A stretch of DNA of 64,000 nucleotides from assembly GCF_000218685.1 (NCBI RefSeq), contig NW_006763294.1:2813174-2877173 (forward strand), read 5' to 3'. This document shows, piece by piece, positions 9,910-21,622 of the stretch. The number at the start of each line of letters is the position of its first letter. Position 1 is the first letter of the stretch. The stretch comes from Serpula lacrymans var. lacrymans S7.9. Taxonomy: Eukaryota; Basidiomycota; Agaricomycetes; Boletales; Serpulaceae. The position numbers and the translations under genes are program-made. Under the pieces are notes generated by a model that had not been told where the DNA came from, searched no databases, and saw only the letters and a program-made list of their open reading frames with translations.

Positions 9910-11620
9910 ACACTTTGAACGACGAAATACATTATCGTGTAATATCAATAATGTTTACCCCTTTGGTTTTCTCCATAATTGCGCAACAAATGGTAGGAAT
10001 CATGGAATCATGTCGAGTGAACTGCGGATAGTTTCCACTGCCGTACCTCAAGCTATTGACTCAATGCATCTTATGAAGTAACGTCAAAGCTAGGGATCGT
10101 GTCTTACCGTGGAATAAGATATGTATGATTTTCACGTCACCTTTCGTCGACGTGTAGTGAGTGTGGTTTCAGCTTGCAGTACGCTTTGTACATCCTGGAG
10201 AGATATTTTCCGAGCTGCGCGGTAAAGACTCACAAAGGTGGACTGTCAGCATTTTTGTTGCTGACCATGATCCGATTGAGGATCGAGACTTTTGCCTTTT
10301 TGGACGGTGATTATTCACAACACTGGGCGCAAAGCTGTTTTGAGTCGAATCCAGTCATTTCACACTTGGTGTGAAGGAGCCAATAACGTGGCTTTTAGCT
10401 TTTGGATGCTAGGAGCGGTGTGTATGGGAATGCGATCTGTCAAGTTACGCTTATTCCAGGAGTCCATATTTTGGGAGGTGGGACGGACCTTCGCGGGTAG
10501 AAGAAAGGCCCCGGCCTGTTCATGTCATTGAATATGAAAGGCTACGGTCGTGAGTCAAGAGTCGATGACAGGTACCGCCTTATTGTATTTCCGGAGCGGT
10601 GAGAGAAACATGGATGCGCAGGGCGGCCATGATGGTAGAGAGAGTGGTGCTGGTCTTGTTCTTCACTTCACCGTTTATCGCAGTGCTGAACTCAACAGAG
10701 TGTTTCAGACATATGGGTGATATGACAGCGATCAGATACGCCGAGATGGGAGGAGGATCTTGGCCACGAGATGGGCTCGGAAGCGTGACCATGGCAGAAC
10801 TATAAACCAGACATGGTGCATATCAGCAATATGATTGCAGTTCACGGGGACCTTGTTTTCCACTGTTATTTATTGCCCTCTTGCAACAAGCACGACTACC
10901 CTGAGGAGTTGGCGCCCGCGGGTTGCACACGTGTTGGGAGACACTGGACTGAATCAACAACCCTAGTACCACAGATACGACTGCTATACAACCAGGCAAC
11001 AGGTGTAGCTGGGAACGGTGAGCCTGAGTTGAGATGTATTGGAGCTGTCGGAGTCGAGACCGCTGAGATGAGACTTTGGCGAACAAGACCAGATCGGACC
11101 CCAATCAGTCCGGGGCAAAGATAACACGCGACGGCATTGGCTGCCGCGGGAGAGCACGCTGATTGGCTTTTGCTCGGATCGCGTGGTAGAAACAGAAGAA
11201 ACGGTCCGCAAGGCACACGAATACTACACCAGCTCTCAGGCGGGATTCCAGCTGCGAGTACAGCCAGCAAGCAGCAATGGAGGCGCACGAGGGGGGAGTC
11301 GCATTTGACGTGAGGCTGTTAGAAATATGACAGGATCCATACTCAAGTCGGTTAGCATATATGCGGAAGCAATATTGTCGATTAGGTGAAAAAGGGTTAA
11401 AGCGATTCGGGGTGCCTCTGGGGTCCTACAGAGACCCGGTGGCACCGATAATTGCCTGCCCATTTTCTGTTGGCGGAGCCCGCCAGTCGCATTTCCAGAC
11501 ACCATCCTTCGCTTCCCCGTCCAGCGCCCTCCCACTTATCTGCAGGCCACCCCTACAAAGGCCCTTGAAGGCCACAAATACTCCTACAAACCGTCGGGGA
11601 GCACTGGTCTCGCCAACTTT
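9910..11620. other. Long intergenic region upstream of the Zn-cluster regulator
   Basis: 1.7 kb without a supported gene. Reading frames up to 130 codons occur on both strands around 10.6-11.3 kb, but they overlap each other, lack family similarity and lack consistent splice sites. A GC-rich imperfect hairpin (GGTGCC...GGCACC, about 11409-11446) lies some 180 nt before the regulator's ATG. The stretch most likely holds a long promoter and 5' leader, and perhaps a noncoding transcript. Confidence 0.4.
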
Positions 11621-14600
11621 ATGTCTTACATGGAGCCTTCCTCTGCGGTAGCCGAATCTTCAGCTCAACAGCAATCGCAACAGCCAGCTCCTCCTTCTGG
11701 TGGCCCGTACGTTCCATATATGCGCTCCTTTTCATTCCTTGACCCTCCATCTGTCTATGATCAGCCAAATCCGATCTCGCATCACTGTTGTATGTGCCGA
11801 GGTAAGCTGTCCACTCTTCTCTGCCATTCACACCAGTCTCACAACTTTCTTGGATATATCCGCACTCCATTCCCTCAGTGTAAACGGTTAAAGCTCAAAT
11901 GCGATAGGAGAAATCCGTGTGGATCATGTACCAAGCGCGATACTATTGCCAGATGTATTTACTCTCCTGCTGCAGCTGAGAAAGTGTGCGTATTTGGAGT
12001 TGTATATTCACCCGTTCGTGCTTACAATTTTACATCGCTTTCCATATATCATTTCTACAGTGATCTCCACTCCCTCAACAATAGGCTCATTCAGGTCGAG
12101 TCACAGCTGGCCCAACTCAGTGCTCCAGGTGCTCGTCCACACAATGCACACAATGCAGGACCACCGTCTATACATAATGATCGTGCTCTACTGGCGGTGG
12201 GTCAATCTGGTTCTTCTCTGGCTATCTCTCTCGAGGACGTTTCAGCAATCTGGCTCGACGAGCTTGACCTCAGTAAAGATACGCTCACTAACCAAAATGT
12301 TCATCAATCCCAATCTTCCAACTCGACATATGCTACTTCGGCTCACATCAAGCTCGAACCCATGCCCGTGTCTCTACCATCATCCGATGTCTCAAGCACG
12401 CTCGAACTTCCACTCCCTCTTTTGATGCCTCCTATGACTGTATATTATTCTTCAGCTTCACCTACCCCATCAGAGGCGGCGTCTGTTACACCCCGTCTCG
12501 TTTCTCTCTTATCATTTTCTCCGAGGAAACGCCAAAAACTTTATGACATTATCGAAGATGTTCTTAAGATGCGTCCCTGCTTCAATTGGAAACATTTCAA
12601 GGATCGTGCGGAGGGTGTATTCAAATGGGCGTCCGAAACGGAATTAGCAGAAGGTGCTCTCCATGAGTCTGCATCTGGATATCCAGGTATTTCAAGGGCC
12701 AGTTCTACCTCGGGTTCAGCAAGCAAGGCCGAGACTGCGCGTGCAATATTTTTCGGCCCACCTCCGGATCCTCCTCCCACGCCGCGTGGACCTCCATCTC
12801 CCAAACCGACTATATCGTTTTTCGCAGCGGTTGCTGCGGCCTTTGCACTAGGTACGTTACTAGACAAGGAGGCCACGGACGAGCGCAGTGATGCACGCCA
12901 TGGAAGTAACGGCAAGGAAGATAATATGTCTGTTGACGATGGTTCGTCCAGCGGGCGTTCGCATTATCAGCGAAAAATCGAACAGTTTGCCAGTTCAGCC
13001 AGGAAACCAAAAGGAAACCCAAAGAGTATAGATATTACATCGTCTTCCACCGCGTTATTTGTCCTGTCCCAGCAAGCGTCAGATATTTTTAAAGCTTCGA
13101 ATAACTATGATCTCGACTTTCTTATCGCCTCCATATTACAAGTCTTGTTCTTGTTACATGACGGGAAGCCGAGTCTCTCGCATGTAATACCTCCGCTTGT
13201 GAGTCCTTGTTTGACAGTTATAAATTGCAGATGTCGTATTGTCGTTGGTATTAACACTTCTTTTTTCTCTAGGTGGCCCAAATGGTTAGCATTGCCCGCA
13301 CAATGGGGCTCAATAGTGATCCAGACGAGTTTCCCGGAAAATATAATTTATTTGAAGCCGAGACAAGGCGAAGAGTATGGTGGGATATATTTTATTATGA
13401 TTTGTACGTTGTCTGTCACTTCCTTTACGGGTTATGGAGACTTAGTTTTACTACAGGTTTGTGGCAGACTGTATGGGCCAGCTCCCGTTTATTGTCGATA
13501 ATTCATTCACCACAAAGATGCCTTTGGACGTTGATGAAGACTTATTCTCGCCAGCTTCAACTTCGGTCCCACTACCGCGGAGCTCATTGTCTCCTCTAGA
13601 TCATGAGTCGACGGATTTCAAGTACTTTGGGTTGAAATGCCAGTACGTTCGGCAAATCTTATCTTTTTCTGTAGGCTTTTGCTCATCATATGCTACTGTA
13701 TCCAGTTTGGCCAAGATCATTAAAAATGTCAAGAAGCGTCCCTTCAAAGATCCAGTGCGGGACACCTCTTCGCACGACCAACCTTCGATTGAGCAGGTGG
13801 CTACGCTTGAAAGCGAAGTCAAGCAGTGGCTGACCGAGCTTCCACCTGGCTTCCGCCTTGACATGAACGCCGAATTCCCGGGTACTGTTGGTCCACAATA
13901 CACCGATCATCTTAGCGGTTCTCCATCGTCTCTGTTCCCGGGCGATTTGACATCGGTTTCTCCCATTCTAATGGCTCAGCGCTGTGAGCTTGCGATAACC
14001 GCCAACCGGCTTATATTAAAGGCCTATCTACCGTTCCTAAGATCCTCGTATGTCAGCAGCACAGCATCGTATTATCAAGCCGTTATGAGCACCATAAATG
14101 CTGCCCATGTCATCATTTATGCTTCTAGGGTGTTGTTCTTCACTTGGAAGCAACAGGCTGATCAAAGACACCGCCGTCCCATTCCAGGAGTATTTGATTT
14201 TTACTCCTTTGGACGGACGCTGTTTGACGCGGCTGTCATATGCGCGCATGGGGTGATCAAGCAGCCCACCAGCGTTTGGGCCCGGCCTGCATTCGAAGAT
14301 GTTAATGCGGCTTTGGAGGTGATGCGTGATACTTTAATCGTGACAGGGCGTGGCTCTATGAGAGGTGGTGTCGAGGGTAATGTAAGCGAGGCTGTCAAGA
14401 TCGTGGAAATCATGAAGAAAAGGGCAGAGGCTGCGCGAACTGGAGGGAGCGATCCGTGCGCTGCAGGAATGAAAAGGAAACATGACGAAGTGGATATGGA
14501 TGCTGAGCAGCTCCTTACCGATTTCCAGTTCCCTTACGTAGGTGCAGCCGTAACGTCAGCCCGCTCGCCTTGTCCATCGGATGCTCCTGCAACGACTTTA

Positions 14601-15791
14601 CCACCAGCTTCAGCTACTGCAAGTATTGGACATCTTGATCAAATCCCTGAGTCTTGTGTTAAGGATATCCCCAAACGTCCTGCTACATCTGTCGTATCAT
14701 CGGGTGACTATAGGCGTGGTTCAACTGCTTCTAGCGAGTGCTCAAAAACAAAGGACAAGCACAAGAAGGCACCCTATCCTACCGTTGGTATTCGCGTGCG
14801 TCCAGGCAAGGAACCGTCACCTTTGACAAGGCAGCGTGTGACTCCAACATCTGCGTCATCTGACTTCAATATTGAGCCTGAGCCTAGGATGCAGGCGCCT
14901 TCGTTGGTATCTTTTGTCCCACCGCCTTCCCAGACGTCATCCCATGCGCCTACTCCCGTTCCTGAGAATGCTAGCTACCACCATCAGCCTTCTTCAAATC
15001 AAGATTCGTCACCTTTCTGCCCTCCGTCATCCTCTGACGTGAGGATGCCGCCTCCTTTGTCGCAGGAACCTTCGACTGGTGCAAAGATGGACTATTCGTT
15101 ACCGTTCGGTGGGGCTGAGCATGGACAAATGAACGTGGACACACTCAATCGCCGCAAATTCGGCATTAACGAGCACGGCCAAAATGGACGAAGCTCGCAG
15201 AACTTCTCTGCAGTCACCCCTCCGCAACCTGCTTCAATGTATGATCCCACGCATGCCCCCACCTTTGGCTCATCCAGCCCAGCATCTTATAATGGCGGCC
15301 CTGGTACTAGCTCCAGTGGTCAGCTTTCGAACGCCAATTCACCATACGGTGGTAGTGGTGGTCCTTCTTATGTACCCAATATTCCTGCACCTGATCCAAG
15401 ATCTACGCCGTACAGAGAGCCTCTCCCGAATCCTCCTCAACAAAGCTACTATTCTTATGACTCCACTTATGAACGATCGATGAACCCCCAGAACTTAACC
15501 TTGGGTCCCATGAATGTGAACTCTACTATCTCGATAGATACGAACGGTGATGGGCGGGGCAACCCAGGAGGCCCTGGAAATATGCATACCGACCCTCCAC
15601 GCGACGCAATGTACACCTATTCTTCTGAAAAGCCACATATGACTATGTTTGGTGTCGAGCCTCCAGACCACAGTCGCACCCCTCATCAGCCATTCCCTGC
15701 CGAATTACCACCGTCCATGACGCAAGTCTGGGCTCAAGACCCAAGCAATGGTCAAAATGGCACAGAGTTCTGGCAGTTTTATCGGTCATAA
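11621..15791 (+). CDS. Zn2Cys6 fungal transcription factor with Fungal_trans domain
   Basis: Large nuclear regulator. Two short introns must be removed near the start. The spliced N-terminus then reads ...GGPQIRSRITVVCAE followed by CKRLKLKCDRRNPCGSCTKR, giving C39-x2-C42-x6-C49-x5-C55-x2-C58-x8-C67, a canonical Zn2Cys6 cluster. A coiled dimerisation helix follows (VDLHSLNNRLIQVESQLAQL). The middle carries the fungal-specific regulatory domain (ALFVLSQQASDIFKASNNYD, VSIARTMGLNSDPDEFPG, ETRRRVWWDIFYYDL, DCMGQLPFIVDNSFTTKMP). The C-terminal third is Ser/Pro/Gly-rich and disordered, ending TEFWQFYRS. An unspliced reading would destroy the first two cysteines, so the intron between CAE and CKR is essential. 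The target genes are unknown. The RSRITVVCAECKRLKLKCDR form is common in uncharacterised basidiomycete regulators. Confidence 0.92.
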
Positions 15792-16134
15792 GACGTCTCA
15801 TGTTTCCTGATCTCTTTTTTCGATATCTTTCAATTTATTATGCCCGAATCTTTTTCCCGACAGTTTGTGTTCATACACAAAGGATATCCCTAGTGTGCGT
15901 TTCTGGAACTATACCTATCTCAATGAACGTACTTTACTCTGACTTACTGTTTTTCGTGATGAGTCCCTGTCTCCTTACTTTCCGGCTGGATTTCGATTCC
16001 TTCATTCACAGATGTATAGTTATATTATTCTCTAGATACATACTATATTCCAGTGCCCTTTATAGCAATAGATAGATAGTGCTTTCGAGCGGTTTCTTCC
16101 TTGAGTTTGAACTGTACTCATTGAGAGGCTATGC
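15792..16134. other. Convergent intergenic region
   Basis: 343 bp of AT-rich untranslated tail between two convergent genes. No gene seen. Confidence 0.6.
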
Positions 16135-18343
16135 TCAAGAATCGACGCCTCTCCACCTGGTAGTAATCACACCCTCCAGCGTCCGTAGCGCAGGATACAC
16201 CAACATCGCAAATATAAAACTCGTTACCATCCCGATATCCCCCGTACCCGCCTTTGCTATAGGTCCTGTATACCAAACTTGCGACATGCATGGGACGATG
16301 ATGCCAAATGAAGCTAGAAAGACGAAGATGGCGGCAGCTCCAAGAGGCAATCTGCGTGGGTTATCCCAGTTTTTGACGTTGTATGCCCCAAAGGTGATTT
16401 TGCGATAGAACCAATGTTCCGCTAGGATGATGGCGGAGTAAGGTGCCATCCAGTAGCCGATCATATCTTGTTGAGGAGAAGAATGTAAGGACCATAGATA
16501 GGTGGCAATGATAGTTAAGGAAGCTTAGCTCACTGAGGACATCGACGGCAGTGGCGTAGAAGCTGTTCGCACCGACTATAGCTACTGGAATCAAGCTGAA
16601 CGGACGATGAGAGTTAACATCGATGTTGCCAGGGGGACGACGAGCTCGTATGACCTACACTGCAGTGGACGCCATGGCCAACAGAATTCTTGGAATCTTT
16701 GCAAATAGGCGAGAGATCGTCATGAAACTCGTACACGTCGTGTACATCGTCACGGACGAAGGGCTGGGGACTGTGAGGGCCAGCAAGACCGTTAGGAATT
16801 TCCCAAAGTTGCCGCATGGTGAGAGGGTAGCTCCGATCAGTCCACCGATCGAACTACCGTTTGAAAGGCCCTCTGACCATGAGGGAACGGAGGGTGCGCC
16901 CGCGGCGAAAGCGGCCCCCATGAGATGTCCAATTAACTGACCATCAAGACGTTTAGCTTCGCGTGCATGGATGAGAAGAGCCAAGTCCTGACATTACCAG
17001 ATAGGAACCCGAGATAAGTGTATGTAAAGAGCCTAGCGCTGCATAGAAGCCGTTAGGAGACCATTCATACAAGGGAAGAATGTGAGGGGCGTACGTGGAG
17101 ACCTTCGAGTCGTGGTAGACCCCATAATCGGGAGTGACAGTGCTCCAACTGATAACTGATGCAGCGACTACCGCGCCGAAGGACAGGATTGAAGAAGCAC
17201 TAGCTGCATCGCCGGTTGACAAAGGGGTATTGATAAGGTTCTTCCCTCCGACGGCCAGCATCACGATAAAGGTGATGATATTGGGAATCCAACAAACCAT
17301 CTCGTATCTAAGTTGCACACGGCTCATATTTAAGGATCGTCTCGAGGACAAGGAGAACTCACAGATGGACGACTTTGTAACCGCAAAAAGTAATCTAGGG
17401 CGTGAGGGATGAGCAGAGAGGTGATGCCTACGGGTAAATACAGGGGGTGGGGGAGACCTACAGCAAAGGAAACAAGGGCTATGATCACAATACCCAGGGT
17501 TGGACTCAGGTGATCTGATACACTTGCTAGCGTCTGGCCCCCCAATATGCAATTCAGGATCAGATATCCTTCCATGGAAATCACATTAAGGATACTAGGT
17601 ATAGCGGCTCCGTAATATCTGAGTAGCTGGATATAAGTTTTTACCACCATAAGTTGAGACGATAAGAGAGGACACGCACCCCCAAGAAAAGCGAGACAGC
17701 ACCATAGCACGTGTGCCGAGTTTCGGTCCAAATACAGCACTTTTACTATGTATAAAGCAGTGCGCATAGGTAAAGGGGATTTTGCCGACTCACAGGTAAG
17801 CGGGGATCGCACTTGAGCTGAGTTAATATCTGCATTAATAGCTATCCATATGTACAAAGCCGTATACTTACAGGATATCGGTGACGAGGATAGTAAGCAA
17901 AGACTCTCTCATGCCCAACCCGTAAACGACAGGACCCACAGACCCTGCGCTGAATCTACCCAGATCACGGTCATTCATATTGCAAGTCAAAGAATACGTA
18001 TCACATACTGTAGGATATTTGCATTGACAGTGAACCAGACGAAGAACATCTGATACAGTCGCGTGTCCACCCTATCTTCTGGCGGCGTGGGCACAATTCT
18101 GAGGTCATTTTGTATCAGAGCTTGGACGTGAACATAGACTCGTCTGACCTGCCCGTTTATCTCGACGCCATACTGAGAGAGCTTGAGCATGACCCTCTGG
18201 AAGAGCCCAGATGCCGGAGAGAATTTAGACTGTTCGCTGCCAGTGATGCTCATGCTCGTTTCTTTTGTTTCGACGACGTCAGCTTTCTGTCCACAACTTT
18301 CCCCATCCTCGAGCTCTACCACACTCTTCATTTCGACAGACAT
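16135..18343 (-). CDS. Purine-cytosine permease (NCS1 family, FCY2-like)
   Basis: Plasma-membrane nucleobase:cation symporter. The hydrophilic N-terminus (ATG 18343; ...GLFQRVMLKLSQYGVEINGQ) precedes DTRLYQMFFVWFTVNANILQ. Next come FSAGSVGPVVYGLGMRESLL, SSAIPAYL, KLGTRAMVLSRFSWGYYGA, ILNVISMEGYLILNCILGGQ, FCGYKVVHLYEMVCWIPNII, a variable loop, and IISWSTVTPDYGVYHDSKV-like text. These match NCS1 transporters specific for adenine, guanine, hypoxanthine and cytosine. The C-terminal block YWMAPYSAIILAEHWFYRK and EGVITTRW closes the protein. Around ten introns are needed and each junction I followed kept the frame. Substrate is inferred from family only. Pyridoxine (TPN1-type) transport is an alternative. 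Confidence 0.9.
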
Positions 18344-18816
18344 CAAGAAGGTTGCGTGAACAAAACCTGTAATTCAAGGTAAAAAGGTTTCTGTGGAAAG
18401 AAGAGGGGGACCGCGCCTATCAGCACGTAAAAGCACAACTCATACTTGGCCTGCCAGAAGCGATCAATGCGAATCAACCAAACCTTGAATATGGCTCCCA
18501 TGTCAAACTGAATCCGTCAAAAAAAAGTGCGTGATGCGTTGTGGGCATAAATGTTACCGTACGCACCGAGTCGACAGATAAGATAACAAACTTAGACCAA
18601 AGCCATTCATCATTCACGCCAGACTAAAATAGCTGGGAATAACCCTAATCATTGAGTGACCTAGGAGGTATTAAAGCACACGACAACTCGATGCGAATGC
18701 CTGCGACGTGTATACGGGCTGCCGACATCTTCCGCATACAATCTGGGTGGTCCGAGGATATGATGTGGTTCAAGCAAGAAAGCCTGGACAAGGCTGTCGT
18801 GACTCGGCTCTCAAGG

Positions 18817-18844
18817 GAACGTTGGGTTTTTTAACCCAACGTTC
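18817..18844. repeat. Inverted repeat, 12-bp perfect stem, 4-nt T loop
   Basis: GAACGTTGGGTT at 18817-18828 pairs perfectly with 18833-18844 around TTTT. It lies far from any 3' end, so a terminator role is not obvious. Confidence 0.85.
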
Positions 18845-18860
18845 ACGTGTGTAGCCCTGT

Positions 18861-18882
18861 AGCAAGATACATGTATCTTGCT
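18861..18882. repeat. Perfect 22-bp palindrome
   Basis: The 22 bases are identical to their reverse complement, centred on ACATGT. It starts only 16 bp after the preceding hairpin. Confidence 0.85.
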
Positions 18883-19105
18883 GCGTTGCGCTCCTCGATT
18901 CATGCTACCTCAGCCCCGTCCTCGGAAGGTTGTGCAGTGCTAGTAATCGCGCAAATGGGCGGAATACCGGATTCCCACTTGGTTGGATGATGTAGTGGGC
19001 GGGCCATCAATGAAATCTGAATTTATGTGATTATCAATTTTCTCACCAGAGATTATAATGTGTAAAATGGAAACGCAAGAAATCCACGATTCCCTGATTT
19101 TCTTT

Positions 19106-19140
19106 CATAGGCAGACTAGTGGTGGCCCAGTCTGCCTATG
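19106..19140. repeat. Inverted repeat, 12-bp perfect stem, 11-nt loop
   Basis: CATAGGCAGACT (19106-19117) pairs with 19129-19140. It belongs to a cluster of three such structures within 330 bp. Confidence 0.8.
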
Positions 19141-19345
19141 CAAGACAATCACAGCTGCTGCCCGATATCCCAAACACAAACCCCAGAAGTGTGAGACAGA
19201 TTATAGTTCACTCACAGAAGTCTTAGAGAACTGGAGACTGAAAACTTTGAATCAAGCACGTGATCGATACCGGTATTTCGTGTAGTGTAAGTATGTACTG
19301 AGGGGGATGCTATAGTTCCGTAACTAATCAATAATAATTGCACCG

Positions 19346-21270
19346 TCAAGAAGCATTCCTAGCTTCCTTTATATACTGCTGCATCATACCCACCACCTTC
19401 CTCAGATTCAGGCTATACTTTGCCGAAACCGGCACCACATCCAACGTCCGTCCTCGAGCCACCTCAGAATCCTGTAGTCGTGTATCGGGGACCACCATCT
19501 CCCTCTTCACATATTCCTCCAGCTTAGCAAGTTTCTCCCTAGCCTCCCTCACGTCCTCCTCGTCTCCCCCATCTCCCCCCAAGAGATCCGCCTTGTTCGC
19601 GATGACCATCCTCGCCTTGCTACTCATCCCAGGCTGGTACTTCTCCAGCTCTTCCCTCAGATCGCGCAATTCGTCCCAGGGGGCGTCGAGGGACAAGTCG
19701 ACGACGTAGACGAGGGCGAGGGAACGTTCCATCGAGCGCAGGAAGGAGTGGCCGAGCCCTACGTTCTCCGACGCGCGGGATATGAGCCCTGGGTTATCGG
19801 CGATCGTGAACCGGAAGGTTTCTACGATATCAAAGTGGTGGCCTGGACGGTACCCCTCGTCGTGTATGCCAGCGCATTCAGGACCTGCCCCGCCCTCTTG
19901 CAGGGGGGCAGCATCCGCGGAGGTCTGGGCGGCACTTTCGTTGGCCTCGCGCGATTTCTGTTCTTCTATCAATGTTTCCTCATACACGCCTCCGCCTTGT
20001 AAACCCCCCTCGAACGTCCCGTCCTCCGCAACTCTTATAACCCCCACAATAGGATTCAGCGTCGTGAACGCGTAACTCGCCACCTCCGTCTTGGCCCTCC
20101 CGCCCGTGAGTGCTCTCAGCAACGTGCTCTTCCCAGCATTCGGCATCCCGACCAGCCCCACATCAGCCAATATCTTGAGCTCCAAGTATAACGTCAGCCT
20201 CTCTCCCTCCAGCCCACGCGTCGCAAACTTCGGCGAACGATTGACCTGGGACAAGAAATGAGGATTGCCCATACCCCCCGCACCCCCCGACACGACCAAA
20301 TGGCCCATAAACTCATGCTTCCCCGTCCCCAAAGGCGCGTCCACCGGGGGAGTCGTATCCTCCACCTTGTCCAAATCAAGATACACAGGCTTCAGCGCCT
20401 TCTGCCTCCTCACCCACCTCCTCTCCCTCTCCTCCCTCCACAGCGCCGCCTCCGCCTGCTGAAACACATCCCTCTTCACATTATCGTCCTGAGCCCTCGG
20501 ATAATGCACCCACCGCCTCTCCCTCATCTTCATCCTCCTCTCCTCCATCCCGAGGCCCTCCAGCGCCTCCTCCTCCGCCTCCCACTCGTCCTTCGTCCGC
20601 CGCGGGTCGTCGCGCGGGAGCTCGCGGACGACGGTGCCGAGGGGGACTTTGAGGATGACGGGAGGGGCGTTTTTGCCGTTTTGCCAGGTGCCTTGGCCGT
20701 TGGCGCCCGAGGTGGCGCGCACGCGTTTGGGGATGGAGGAGAGGGTGGTGAGGTGCGGGGTGGGGAGGATGTAGACGTCTCCTCCGCGTCCGCCGTTCCC
20801 GCCGGATGGAGGGCCCATGGGCACGAATTTTTCGCGATGGAAGGCGACGCATCCGTTCCCGCCTTTGCCTGTGTTTGATGTGCAACGTAAAGTAAAATGA
20901 ATAAAGAGATAATCAGCGCTTGAGGTGAGGAATGAAAAGAGAAACGAGCTTACCTCCCCTGACGTTGATGATGAGATGGTCAAGAAAGCTCTGGCCCTGT
21001 TAGCTTTCCATGTCAATGAGTATTTCGAGGGAGACACGAATGTCCCGGGGCTCAACTGACTCCTTGCCTGCGCTTCCACTCCGTCTTTCGTTTCCGCTGC
21101 CGTTGTTCCTCTGCATCGTCTTCAGACTCGGTGTCAGGTTTCACATGATGGTTATTGGCGGGAGAAAGGCTGGGTGAAGGAGGGTGGGTGGAATAAGAAT
21201 AGGATAACGATAGTCTAGGGCGTGATATGCGGAATTGAGAAACGAAACGAGCTGGCACGATTGCAGACAT
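19346..21270 (-). CDS. MTG2: Mitochondrial Obg-family GTPase
   Basis: Obg GTPases assist assembly of the large mitochondrial ribosomal subunit. The ATG at 21270 begins a basic, Ser-rich leader (MSAIVPARFVSQFRISRPRL...), probably a mitochondrial targeting peptide. The glycine-rich Obg fold (DHLIINVRGGKGGNGCVAF, GPPSGGNGGRGGDVYI) is followed by a charged insertion of about 90 residues (WEAEEEALEGLGMEERR...). The Obg fold then resumes (HLVVSGGAGGMGNPHF, SPKFATRGLEGE). G motifs are G1 GMPNAGKST, G3 DNPGL, G4 NKADL and G5 SAKYSLNL. A second insertion (about 60 residues, Glu/Ala-rich) lies between G2 and G3. Two introns near the start join as GGA/GGC CAG and GGA G/GC AAA. The gene is about 70% one long exon with high GC. 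Confidence 0.93.
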
Positions 21271-21622
21271 GGACAACTCAAACAAACTGCAAAATTGCCA
21301 AAATTTCGTAATTGGACGGATAGAGGGTGACCCTAACCCTGAAACAGGTCTCATCTGCTATTCGGAACGAGAACCAACGAACATTTGATAGAACGCTAAA
21401 CTTACTATCGTACAACCACGGAGTACAGAAGATCAGATAAGGGTGGGACAGAAAGAACGAAAGCGGCCTTCAACGACACAAAACCTGACAACAAGTCGAC
21501 ATCCGGAAAATGTATCATAGCGTCCAAGATCACCCATTTGCACATCATCTAGACATGCGAATCAAACAAGGTAAAACGCTGTAGAATGGACATGAGGGAA
21601 ATGAAATGAGAAATTGCAAATG
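21271..21622. promoter_or_regulatory. MTG2 promoter / bHLH 3' flank
   Basis: 352 bp without a gene. A telomere-like CCCTAACCCT lies at about 21331-21340, some 60 bp upstream of the MTG2 start codon. It resembles the telobox found before some ribosome-biogenesis genes, but this is weak evidence. Confidence 0.4.

Larger units (their letters stand above)
18344..19345. other. Intergenic region with three hairpin-forming inverted repeats
   Basis: 1.0 kb with no supported gene. It holds the permease promoter and, at 18817-19140, three strong inverted repeats listed separately. The rest shows no motif I can name. Confidence 0.5.

Noticed and set aside
10896..11288. 130-codon minus-strand frame
   Set aside because: GC-rich stretch open in several overlapping frames. 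Composition is erratic and no homologous family was recognised.
18817..18844. Rho-independent-style terminator
   Set aside because: Such terminators do not apply to nuclear fungal genes, and no gene ends here.
20258..20885. Long Arg/Pro/His-rich frames (up to 206 codons) inside MTG2
   Set aside because: Shadow frames of the GC-rich charged insertion of the Obg GTPase.
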